A stretch of DNA of 64,000 nt, taken from Chaunax sp. Z400 (Eukaryota; Chordata; Actinopteri; Lophiiformes; Chaunacidae). Below, piece by piece: positions 1 to 10,902 of the stretch. The stretch spans positions 10,001 through 74,000 of the forward strand of contig CM075194.1 of assembly GCA_037577475.1 (NCBI GenBank), given 5' to 3'. Each line of letters begins with the position of its first letter. Position 1 is the first letter of the stretch. The position numbers were made by a program, and so were the translations under genes. Below the pieces are notes generated by a model, which was not told the DNA's origin, made no database searches, and was given only the letters and a program-made list of their open reading frames with translations.

Positions 1-3000
1 AACTCAATAACCCAATGACCTAGAGATGTGAAATTGACAGGAAATATGCATCAACACCTGATGCACATATTCCTCTAGTTTCAGCCAACTGGCGCCACCA
101 GAACATATTTTGCTAATAACGTCTTAATCCAGTGCCTAGACATTTGGCCTTCACAAAACATAGGCATCCAGCACTGTTGCAATACTAGAAGGGGTTTCAG
201 CCTACAGGCACCACCTCAGCAAAAGTTATTCAAGAAAGAATGCTTCAGCCTGCCTGATTGGACCACTTCCCATTGTCGCAGAGAGACATGCTTAGGACCA
301 TTGGAAAGCTGGTGCACAACAATGGTGGTGCCGAAACTGGTTGCGAGTCTCTACGACGCTCAGGAGTGGAGATATTAACCGATCAATCTTTCAGCGCGCC
401 CTCCTGTGGACACATCTGGTACTGCAAAATCTATTTTATTTTATAATTCAATAACCCAATGTCCTAGAGACGTGAAATTGACAAGAAATATGCAGCAACA
501 CCTGTTGCACATATTCCTCTAGTCTCTAGCCAACTGGCACCACCAGAAAATATTTGGCTTATAACATCTTAACCCAGTGCCCTAGACATTTGGCCTTCAA
601 AAAACATAGGCATCCACCACCGTTGCAATAGCACAAGGGGTTTCAGCCTACAGGCACCACCTCAGCAAAAGTTATTCAAGAAAGAATGCTTCTGCCTGCC
701 TGATTTGACCACTTACCATTGTCGTAGAGAGACATGCTTAGGACCATTGGAAAGCTGGTGTCCAGCAATGGTGGGGCAGAAACTGATTGCGAGTCTCTAC
801 GACGCTCAGGAGTGGAGATATTAACCGATCAATCTTTCAATGCGCCCTCCTGTGGACATATCTGGTACTGCAAAATCTATTTTATTTTATAACTCAATAA
901 CCCAATGACCTAGAGATGTGAAATTGACAGGAAATATGCATCAACACCTGATGCACATATTCCTCTAGTTTCAGCCAACTGGCGCCACCAGAACATATTT
1001 TGCTAATAACGTCTTAATCCAGTGCCTAGACATTTGGCCTTCACAAAACATAGGCATCCAGCACTGTTGCAATACTAGAAGGGGTTTCAGCCTTCAGGCA
1101 CCACCTCAGCAAAAGTTATTCAAGAAAGAATGCTTCTGCCTGCCTGATTGGACCACTTCCCATTGTCGCAGAGAGACATGCTTAGGACCATTGGAAAGCT
1201 GGTGCACAACAATGGTGGTGCCGAAACTGGTTGCGAGTCTCTACGACGCTCAGGAGTGGAGATATTAACCGATCAATCTTTCAACGCGCCCTCCTGTGGA
1301 CACATCTGGTACTGCAAAATCTATTTTATTTTATAACTCAATAACCCAATGTCCTAGAGACGTGAAATTGACAAGAAATATGCAGCAACACCTGTTGCAC
1401 ATATTCCTCTAGTCTCTAGCCAACTGGCGCCACCAGAACATATTTTGCTTATAACGTCTTAACCCAGTGCCCTAGACATTTGGCATTCACAAAACATAGG
1501 CATCCAGCACTGTTGCAATAATACAAGGGGTTTCAACATACAGGCACCACCTCAGCAAAAGTTATTCAAGAAAGAATGCTTCTGCCTGCCTGATTGGACC
1601 ACTTCCCATTGTCGCAGAGAGACATGCTTAGGACCATTGGAAAGCGGGTACCCAATAATGGTGGGGCCGAAACTGGTTGCGAGTCTCTACGACGCTCAGG
1701 AGTGGAGATATTAACCGATCAATCTTTCAACGCGCCCTCCTGTGGACACATCTGGTACTGCAAAATATATTTTATTTTATAACTCAATAACCCAATGACC
1801 TAGAGATGTGAAATTGACAAGAAATATGCAACAACACCTGTTGCACATATTCCTCTAGTTTCAGCTAACTAGCGCCACCAGAATATGTTTTGCTAATAAC
1901 GTCTTAATCCAGTGCCCTGGACATTTGGCCTTCACAAAACATAGGCATCCAGCACCGTTGCAATAGCACAAGGGGTTTCAGCCTACAGGCACCACCTCAG
2001 CAAAAGTTGTTCAAGAAAGAATGCTTCTGCCTGCCTGATTGGACCACTTCCCATTGTCGCAGAGAGACATGCTTAGGACCATTGGAAAGCGGGTACCCAA
2101 TAATGGTGGGGCCGAAACTGGTTGCGAGTCTCTACGACGCTCAGGAGTGGAGATATTAACCGATCAATCTTTCAACGTGCCCTCCTGTGGACATATCTGG
2201 TACTGCAAAATATATTTTATTTTATAACTCAATAACCCAATGACCTAGAGATGTGAAATTGACAAGAAATATGCAACAACACCTGTTGCACATATTCCTC
2301 TAGTTTCAGCTAACTAGCGCCACCAGAAAATATTTTGCTTATAACATCTTAACCCAGTGCCCTAGACATTTGGCCTTGACAAAACATAGGCATCCAGCAC
2401 TGTTGCAATAGTACAAGGGGTTTCAGCCTACAGGCACCACCTCAGCAAAAGTTATTCAAGAAAGAATGCTTCTGCCTCCCTGATTGGACCACTTCCCATT
2501 GTCGTAGAGAGACATGCTTAGGACCATTGGAAAGCTGGTGCCCAACAATGGTGGGGCCGAAACTGGTTGCGAGTCTCTACGACGCTCAGGAGTGGAGATA
2601 TTAACCGATCAATCTTTCAACGCGCCCTCCTGTGCACACATCTGGTACTGCAAAATCTATTTTATTTTATAACTCAATAACCCAATGACCTAGAGACGTG
2701 AAATTGACAAGAAATATGCAGCAACACCTGTTGCACATATTCCTCTAGTTTCTAGCCAACTGGCGCCACCAGAACATATTTTGCTTATAACGTCTTAACC
2801 CAGTGCCCTAGACATTTGGCATTCACAAAACATAGGCATCCAGCACTGTTGCAATAATACAAGGGGTTTCAATCTACAGGTACCACCTCAGCAAAAGTTA
2901 TTCAAGAAAGAATGCTTCTGCCTGCCTGATTGGACCACTTCCCATTGTCGCAGAGAGACATGCTTAGGACCATTGGAAAGCGGGTACCCAATAATGGTGG

Positions 3001-6000
3001 GGCCGAAACTGGTTGCGAGTCTCTACGACGCTCAGGAGTGGAGATAATAACCGATCAATCTTTCAACGCGCCCTCCTGTGGACACATCTGGTACTGCAAA
3101 ATATATTTTATTTTATAACTCAATAACCCAATGACCTAGAGACGGAAAATTGACAGGAAATATGTATCAATACGGCTTGCACACATCCCCCCAATTTCAG
3201 CCAACTGGCACCACCAGAAAATATTTTGCTTATAACATCTTAACCCAGTGCCCTAGACATTTGGCCTTCAAAAAACATAGGCATCCACCACCGTTGCAAT
3301 AGCACAAGGGGTTTCAGCCTACAGGCACCACCTCAGCAAAAGTTATTCAAGAAAGAATGCTTCTGCCTGCCTGATTTGACCACTTACCATTGTCGTAGAG
3401 AGACATGCTTAGGACCATTGGAAAGCTGGTGTCCAGCAATGGTGGGGCAGAAACTGATTGCGAGTCTCTACGACGCTCAGGAGTGGAGATATTAACCGAT
3501 CAATCTTTCAACGCGCCCTCCTGTGGACATATCTGGTACTGCAAAATCTATTTTATTTTATAACTCAATAACCCAATGACCTAGAGACGTGAAATTGACA
3601 GGAAATATGCATCAACACCTGATGCACATATTCCTCTAGTTTCAGCCAACTGGCGCCACCAGATCATATTTTGCTAATAACGTCTTAATCCAGTGCCCTA
3701 GACATTTGGCCTTCACAAAACATAGGCATCCAGCACTGTTGCAATACTAGAAGGGGTTTCAGCCTACAGGCACCACCTCAGCAAAAGTTATTCAAGAAAG
3801 AATGCTTCTGCCTGCCTGATTGGACCACTTCCCATTGTCGCAGAGAGACATGCTTAGGACCATTGGAAAGCTGGTGCACAACAATGGTGGTGTCGAAACT
3901 GGTTGCGAGTCTCTACGACGCTCAGGAGTGGAGATATTAACCGATCAATCTTTCAACGCGCCCTCCTGTGGACACATCTGGTACTGCAAAATCTATTTTA
4001 TTTTATAACTCAATAACCCAATGTCCTAGAGACGTGAAATTGACAAGAAATATGCAGCAACACCTGTTGCACATATTCCTCTAGTCTCTAGCCAACTGGC
4101 GCCACCAGAACATATTTTGCTTATAACATCTTAACCCAGTGCCCTAGACATTTGGCATTCACAAAACATAGGCATCCAGCACTGTTGCAATAATACAAGG
4201 GGTTTCAACCTACAGGCACCACCTCAGCAAAAGTTATTCAAGAAAGAATGCTTCTGCCTGCCTGATTGGACCACTTCCCATTGTCGCAGAGAGACATGCT
4301 TAGGACCATTGGAAAGCGGGTACCCAATAATGGTGGGGCCGAAACTGGTTGCGAGTCTCTACGACGCTCAGGAGTGGAGATATTAACCGATCAATCTTTC
4401 AACGCGCCCTCCTGTGGACACATCTGGTACTGCAAAATATATTTTATTTTATAACTCAATAACCCAATGACCTAGAGATGTGAAATTGACAAGAAATATG
4501 CAACAACACCTGTTGCACATATTCCTCTAGTTTCAGCTAACTAGCGCCACCAGAATATGTTTTGCTAATAACGTCTTAATCCAGTGCCCTAGACATTTGG
4601 CCTTCACAAAACATAGGCATCCAGCACCGTTGCAATAGCACAAGGGGTTTCAGCCTACAGGCACCACCTCAGCAAAAGTTATTCAAGAAAGAATGCTTCT
4701 GCCTGCCTGATTTGACCACTTACCATTGTCGTAGAGAGACATGCTTTGGACCATTGGAAAGCTGGTGCACAACAATGGTGGTGCCGAAACTGGTTGCGAG
4801 TCTCTACGACGCTCAGGAGTGGAGATATTAACCGATCAATCTTTCAACGCGCCCTCCTGTGGACACATCTGGTACTGCAAAATCTATTTTATTTTATAAC
4901 TCAATAACCCAATGACCTAGAGACGTGAAATTGACAGGAAATATGCATCAACACCTGATGCACATATTCCTCTAGTTTCAGCCAACTGGCGCCACCAGAA
5001 CATATTTTGCTAATAACGTCTTAATCCAGTGCCTAGACATTTGGCCTTCACAAAACATAGGCATCCAGCACTGTTGCAATACTAGAAGGGGTTTCAGCCT
5101 ACAGGCACCACCTCAGCAAAAGTTATTCAAGAAAGAATGCTTCTGCCTGCCTGATTGGACCACTTCCCATTGTCGCAGAGAGACATGCTTAGGACCATTG
5201 GAAAGCTGGTGCACAACAATGGTGGTGCCGAAACTGGTTGCGAGGCTCTACGACGCTCAGGAGTGGAGATATTAACCGATCAATCTTTCAACGCGCCCTC
5301 CTGTGGACACATCTGGTACTGCAAAATCTATTTTATTTTATAACTCAATAACCCAATGTCCTAGAGATGTGAAATTGACAAGAAATATGCAGCAACACCT
5401 GTTGCACATATTCCTCTAGTCTCTAGCCAACTGGCGCCACCAGAACATATTTTGCTTATAACGTCTTAACCCAGTGCCCTAGACATTTGGCATTCACAAA
5501 ACATAGGCATCCAGCACTGTTGCAATAATACAAGGGGTTTCAACCTACAGGCACCACCTCAGCAAAAGTTATTCAAGAAAGAATGCTTCTGCCTGCCTGA
5601 TTGGACCACTTCCCATTGTCGTAGAGAGACATGCTTACGACCATTGGAAAGCTGGTGTCCAACAATGGTTGGGCAGAAACTGATTGCGAGTCTCTACGAC
5701 GCTCAGGAGTGGAGATATTAACCGATCAATCTTTCAACGCGCCCTCCTGTGGACATATCTGGTACTGCAAAATATATTTTATTTTATAACTCAATAACCC
5801 AATGACCTAGAGATGTGAAATTGACAAGAAATATGCAACAACACCTGTTGCACATATTCCTCTAGTTTCAGCTAACTAGCGCCACCAGAATATGTTTTGC
5901 TAATAACGTCTTTATCCAGTGTCCTAGACATTTGGCATTCACAAAACATAGGCATCCAGCACTGTTGCAATAATACAAGGGGTTTCAACCTACAGGCACC

Positions 6001-6527
6001 ACCTCAGCAAAAGTTATTCAAGAAAGAATGCTTCTGCCTGCCTGATTGGACCACTTCCCATTGTCGTAGAGAGACATGCTTAGGACCATTGGAAAGCTGG
6101 TGCCCAACAATGGTGGGGCCGAAACTGGTTGCGAGTCTCTACGACGCTCAGGAGTGGAGATATTAACCGATCAATCTTTCAACGCGCCCTCCTGTGGACA
6201 CATCTGGTACTGCAAAATCTATTTTATTTTATAACTCAATAACCCAATGACCTAGAGACGTGAAATTGACAGGAAATATGCATCAACACCTGATCCACAC
6301 ATCCTTCCAGTTTCAGCCAACTGGCTCCACCAGAAAATATTTTACTTATAACGTCCTAAGCCAGTGCCCTAGACATTTGGCCTTCACAGAACCTATGCAT
6401 CCAGCACTGTTGCAATAGTACACCAGCTTTCAGCCTACAGGCAGCACCTCAGCAAAAGTTATTCAAGAAAGAATGCTTCTGCCTGCCTGATTTGACCACT
6501 TCCCATTGTTGTAGAGAGACATGCTTA
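1..6527. repeat. Tandem satellite array, ~445-bp monomer, 14 intact copies plus a partial 15th
   Basis: The same block recurs with monomer starts (AACTCAATAACCC) near 1, 445, 891, 1335, 1781, 2226, 2671, 3117, 3562, 4006, 4452, 4897, 5342, 5787 and 6232. Spacing is 444-446 bp. Copies differ by only a few percent and fall into subtypes, told apart for example by GCACAACAATGGTGGTG, CCCAATAATGGTGGGG or TCCAGCAATGGTGGGG about 310 bp into the monomer. The array runs off the left edge, so its full size is unknown. A 62-codon open frame recurs in many monomers, but it begins at TTG and simply follows the repeat, so it is not called as a gene. Each monomer carries a short hairpin (see findings). Confidence 0.95.
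43..70. other. Hairpin within the satellite monomer (first of a repeated series)
   Basis: GCATCA-ACACC-TGATGC folds into a 6-bp stem with a 5-base loop, flanked by AATAT/ATATT that can extend the stem across a small internal loop. The equivalent position in later monomers (for example 492-508, 1828-1844 and 2716-2732) keeps the loop, while the fourth stem pair changes on both sides together. The structure is a prediction from sequence; no function is known. Confidence 0.6.
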
Positions 6528-7270
6528 ACATAGCTGGAATAAACTTTCCGAAGATCTAAGATGTGCCCCAGGTCTTGTTGCTTTCAAAAATGGGTTGAAG
6601 ACTTTGTTGTTCACTACGGCTTTTGACTGCTCCTGACTGCATCTTGATTTTTAGATGCAATGTGAATTTACATTTGATTGTGATTTTGATGTATTGCACT
6701 ATCTATGCATTTTATAAATAAAACAAAGCATTTTTTGCTTCTTATACCGTCTTAACCCAGTGCCCTAGACATTTGGCCTTCACAAAACATCGGCATCCAG
6801 CACTGTTGCAATAGTACAAGGGGTTTCAGCCTACAGGCACCACCTCAGCAAAAGTTATTCAAGAAAGAATGCTTTTGCCTGCCTGATTTGACCACTTCCC
6901 ATTGTCGTAGAGAGACATGCTTAACATAGCTGGAATAAACTTTCCGAAAATCTAAGATGTGCCACAGGTCTTGTTGCTTTCAAAAATGGGTTGAAGACTT
7001 TGTTGTTCACCACGGCTTTTGACTGCTCCTGACTACATCTTGATTTTTAGATGCAATGTGAATTTACATTTGATTGTGATTTTGATGTATTGCACTATCT
7101 ATGCATTTTATAAATAAAACAAAGCATTTTTTGCCTTGTTCTTTTATCTTTTTTTGTTTTGGTTTTTTGTTTTTGTTTTTTTGTTTTTGTTTTTTGTGTA
7201 AAGCACTTTGAATTGCCTCAGTGTACGAAGTGTGCCATATAAATAAAATTGCTTTGCTTTGCTTTGCTTT
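6528..7270 (+). mobile_element. Retroposon-like insert in the satellite, present twice
   Basis: Monomer 15 breaks after GAGAGACATGCTTA. A non-satellite segment (ACATAGCTGGAATAAAC...) ending in ATAAATAAAACAAAGC follows at 6,528-~6,731. Satellite resumes at ~6,732-6,923, and the same segment starts again at ~6,924. The second copy is longer: it runs through a T/G-rich stretch and a fish retroposon-like 3' end (TAAAGCACTTTGAATTGCC, then ATATAAATAAAATTGC) to a (TTTGC)n tail at ~7,270. The repeat of insert plus satellite implies insertion first, then duplication by unequal exchange. The retroposon family is not identified. Confidence 0.65.
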
Positions 7271-8645
7271 AAGACCGTTGGAAAGCTGGTGTCCAACAAT
7301 GGGGGAGCGGAAACTGGTTGCGAGTCTCTACAATGCTCAGGAGAGGAGATATTAACCGATCAATCTTTCAAAGCGCCCTTTTGTGGACGCATCTTGTACT
7401 GCAAAATCTATTTTATTTAATAACTCACTAACCCAATGACCTTGAGACTTGAAATTGACAGGACCTACCCATCCATGCCTGATGCACATGTCCAACTACT
7501 TTCAGCTTCCCGGCCCCACCAGAACATATTTTGATTATAACGTCCTAACCCAGTGCCCTAGACATTTGGCCTCTACAGGACATATGCATCCACCATTGTT
7601 GCAATAGGACACCAGCTTTCAGCTTCCAGCCACCACCTCAGCAAAAGTTATTCAAGACAGAACGCTTCTGGCTGGCCGATTTGACCACTTCCCATTGTCG
7701 TAGAGAGACATGCTTAGGGCCAATGGCAAGCTGGTGTCCAACAATGATGGAGCAGAAACTGATTGCGAGTCTCTACGACTCTCAGGAGAGGAGATATCAA
7801 CCGATCAATCTTTCAACGCGCCCACCTGTGGAGGCATCTGGTACTGCAAAATCTATTTTATTTTATAACTCACTAACCCAATGACCTAGAGACTTGAAAT
7901 TGACAGAACACACGCATCAATGCCTGTTGCACACGTCCACCCACTTTCAGCTGCCTGGCAAGACCAGAATATATTTTGGTTATAACTTCTGAACCCAGTG
8001 CCCTAGACATTTGGCCTCTACAGGAAATATGCATCCACCACTGGTGCAATAGGACACCAGCTTTCAGCTTCCAGCCGCCACCTCAGCAAAAGTTATTCAT
8101 GAAAGAACTCTTCTGGCTGGCCGATTTGACCACTTGCCATTGTCGTAGAGAGACATGCCTAGGACCGTTGGAAAGCTGGTGTCCAACAATGGGAGCAAAA
8201 ACTCATTGCAAGTCTCTACGATGCTCAGGAGAGGAGATATTAACCGATCAATCTTTTAATGCGCCCTCCTGTAGATGCATCTGGTACTGCAAAACATATT
8301 TTATTTTATAACTCACTAACCCAATGACCTAGAGACTTGAAATTGACAGGACCTACGCATCCACACACTGATGCATACGTCCAACCACTTTCAGCTTCCT
8401 AGCTCCACCAGAACATATTTTGCTTATAACGTCCTAACCCAGTGCCCTAGACATTTGGCCTTTACAGGACATATGCATCCACCACTGTTGCAATAGTACA
8501 CCAGCTTTCAGCCTCCAGCCACCACCTCAGCAAAAGTTATTCAAGAAAGAACACTTCTGGCTGGCCGATTTGACCACTTCCCAATGTCTAGAGAGACATG
8601 CTTAGGACCGTTGGAAAGCTGGTGTCCAACAATGGGGAGGCAAAA
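7271..8645. repeat. Diverged satellite monomers at the array edge
   Basis: Roughly three monomers of the same satellite (starts near 7,421, 7,866 and 8,310, plus a leading partial one) differ from the main array at many more positions. Examples are AACTCACTAACCCAATGACC in place of AACTCAATAACCC, and GGCTGGCCGATTTGACC in place of CTGCCTGATTGGACC. They keep the same order and period. Higher divergence at the edge of an array, with homogenised copies inside, is the usual pattern of concerted evolution. Confidence 0.9.
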
Positions 8646-8656
8646 CTGGTCCCAAG

Positions 8657-8860
8657 TCTCTTCTGCTTTACAAGCCCGAAAACGTGTGCAACATTGTGAG
8701 GGCGTGTGCTGTGCCTCACAACGTGGCACAGATGAAGAATGTGCAATTACCCCCTGACGCAGATGGTCGTGTTGGCCTGGACCCCGACCCCTTTCCCCAA
8801 ACGTTCGAGGCAAAAGCTGGTGCCATGCTCCAGCATGTTAATGTGTTGCATCGGTTGTAA
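8657..8860 (+). pseudogene. Harbinger transposase (HARBI1-like), C-terminal fragment
   Basis: The last 62 codons of a transposase, from about 8,672 to the TAA at 8,858-8,860, read KPENVCNIVRACAVPHNVAQ and continue with PPDADG. I recognise this as the C-terminal helix region of PIF/Harbinger transposases (IVRACAVLHN-type motif). All upstream catalytic DDE parts are absent because satellite sequence begins just before it. It is a non-functional remnant. Confidence 0.65.
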
Positions 8861-9299
8861 AAGGACAACACGAGGTATGGAAATGACACTATTTTTTTCT
8901 CAGCTGTTTAAGTGAAGTGGTACTTTCATGCAACACATTTTTGATTTCTCACAATTCTTTTGCAACTTCATTTATTGCACTGATTGTATCATTTTGTCTT
9001 TGAAGAACCGCCCTGTGAGGACACGGCCACTGCAGGTTGGGGTGCATGAAGTGGGGTAGAGACGTCGGGCACGCACCTTTCGTCTGCTGCACCACCGCTG
9101 ACCACGCTGGAACATGCAGCAACTACAAAAGAGAAACCATTTAGTGAATAAAGTCCCACTTTTTGTAAATAGAGTCCAATTTTGTGTGCATAAATGTGTT
9201 AACACAACCTGAATGTATCTGGTTTACACTCATTTGAAACAAATGAATACAATCTTTCTACCTGAGTCATGCCATCCGCCTTGCATGGAATCAGTGTCC

Positions 9300-9660
9300 C
9301 CCTCCGCCTCCATCACAACTCAGGAGAGATTCCCCAATTATGCAAGCCAGCTTCTGATTGGATGGTGTGAGCTCCGGTTTCCCGACTCCACCGCCCATGG
9401 TACACACTGGTGTAACGCGATGCGCTTCTTAGCATCGACTTTCAGGTCCGACCACTTCTTTTTGACCTCTGCCACAGTAGGACCTTCTGAGACAGCAGCA
9501 TTAACAGCTTCAGTCACCTGCTGCCATTGTAGGGCCTTTTTGGCGTTTGGTACAGCAGCAGAGTGTCCTCCAAATAACGTTGCCTTTCTTGTTTCCACCT
9601 CTCCGACAAGAACTTCAACTTCACATTGTGTGAAGTTTCTTTTTTTGCCCGTTTCTCCAT
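9300..9660 (-). pseudogene. Myb/SANT-like Harbinger accessory protein, frameshifted
   Basis: The minus strand encodes a Myb/SANT-like domain: NFTQCEVEVLVGEVETRKAT near the start, then WQQVTEAVNAAVSEGPTVAE and KKKWSDLKVDAKKR. The natural ATG at about 9,660 is one base out of frame with the domain across a run of seven A residues, so a single-base indel separates start and domain. After about 9,420 the family-like sequence (KPELTP-type) continues in another frame, so there is a second break. Proteins of this type partner Harbinger transposases. Here it is a pseudogene next to the transposase remnant. Confidence 0.6.
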
Positions 9661-9883
9661 GTTGCTCCTAATTAATTCAGTCATCATTCATATTAATCAG
9701 GGGCGTTTCACTGGCTTTTTATAGGCAACTGTGGGCATGTCATGAAGCTCACACAGGTGCACCACATTTAGAGAAGTTTGTGATTTATAAAGGGGAATCA
9801 GTGCACACAAATCGTATGTTTGTCCATATGCCACCTTCTGACGCCAATCCCACGCACAGTTTTATAAATTAGGCCAGTGATCT

Positions 9884-10902
9884 CTTCTCTTCATTGAGAT
9901 TAATGAATTTATGCACAAAAGCCAATGGGAAGCCAGAGCCACTAGAATTACCCACAATCCCCTGCAAGAGAATGACCAATCAGAAGCTCCAAACAAGCAC
10001 CATGACAAGAGAGCATAGACAAGGGACTAACCAGCCAGCCATTTCCAACCAGACTCAACAATGACAGGGAGAAACAAGAAGATAAACCTACTGTACAGAG
10101 AAGAAAAAGGCCCAAAACCAGATGAAGAGAAAGAAGAAAAGAGTTACCTAGGTGTTAACAACTTGTCAGTACTAGTCAGGGGGTAAGTATGCGGCCCCCC
10201 CTGTTCCGCCTATCGGACAGCACTGCGGGTGTGGTGGTCCAGGGCATCAGGACGTTGAACGTAGCCCGGTCTTCTATGAGGGTTAGCCTCACCCATGCAA
10301 CAGCACATTCGGCACCACACACAACAAATCTGAACCTTGCCCCCAAACAATTGGACTCTTTCAAATTATTTCACAACCTCCAAATGCTATATCCCCTAGT
10401 CAATTTTTGGGGGCTAGGCCGAGGATGCACTGGGACATATAACCAACCCTCACAAATTCCAAATCCTACATCCCCTAGTCCATTTTAGGTGACTAGACAG
10501 AGTATGCACCGGGATCTAGGACCAACCGCCATTTTTTCCCCGTCCTTTTTTCTATAATTCATTTTATTTTATACATCTTATCTCAATCTCAATCTTATCT
10601 TAATAAAACCCCGAAAGTTGCTTCCCCCAAAACAAATGCCAGAACCAGGACCGCCCTAACAAGGACAAATCCCATTAAAGACCAAGACTTATTCATATTA
10701 AAAAAATAAGCATAAACGAAAGGGAAAAGAATATTAATATCCAAATATAAAAGCAAACTGCTATAGAAATGATCACACTAAAAGGTAAATGAAACCAAAC
10801 AAAAACAGAACATTACTCAAACCTAAAGAATAACAACCCTCTTCCTTTTCCTACCCACATCCTGAACCCTCCCTCCCACTTTTCCATTTGGAAATTTGGG
10901 CA
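9884..10902. other. Non-genic spacer with a short direct repeat
   Basis: I see no supported gene. A ~64-bp unit (CATCCCCTAGTC followed by GGATGCACTGGGA or GTATGCACCGGGA, then ACCAACC) is present twice in tandem at about 10,383-10,532. The rest is A-rich and C-rich low-complexity sequence. Confidence 0.5.

Larger units (their letters stand above)
8646..9883. mobile_element. Decayed PIF/Harbinger DNA transposon
   Basis: Two fragments typical of this superfamily lie tail to tail: the end of a HARBI1-like transposase on + and a Myb/SANT-like DNA-binding protein on -. The right side ends near 9,853-9,880 in CAGTTTTATAAATTAGGCCA. On the reverse strand this reads TGGCCTAATTTATAAAACTG, resembling terminal sequences I associate with fish Harbinger elements. 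A similar end occurs at 37,736. The left part of the element is missing: satellite joins directly to the transposase tail. Confidence 0.65.

Noticed and set aside
43..70. Hammerhead-ribozyme-like CTGATG in the satellite hairpin
   Set aside because: Only the CTGATG string is present; the GAAA and stem III parts are missing and other monomers read CTGTTG, so the core is not conserved.
258..5343. A repeated 62-codon open frame, eight near-identical copies, in the satellite
   Set aside because: It starts at TTG, not ATG, recurs only because the monomer recurs, is broken in several monomers, and resembles no known domain.
1..6527. CRISPR-like array
   Set aside because: The repeats are 445 bp and contiguous, without short repeat-spacer alternation, in eukaryotic DNA.
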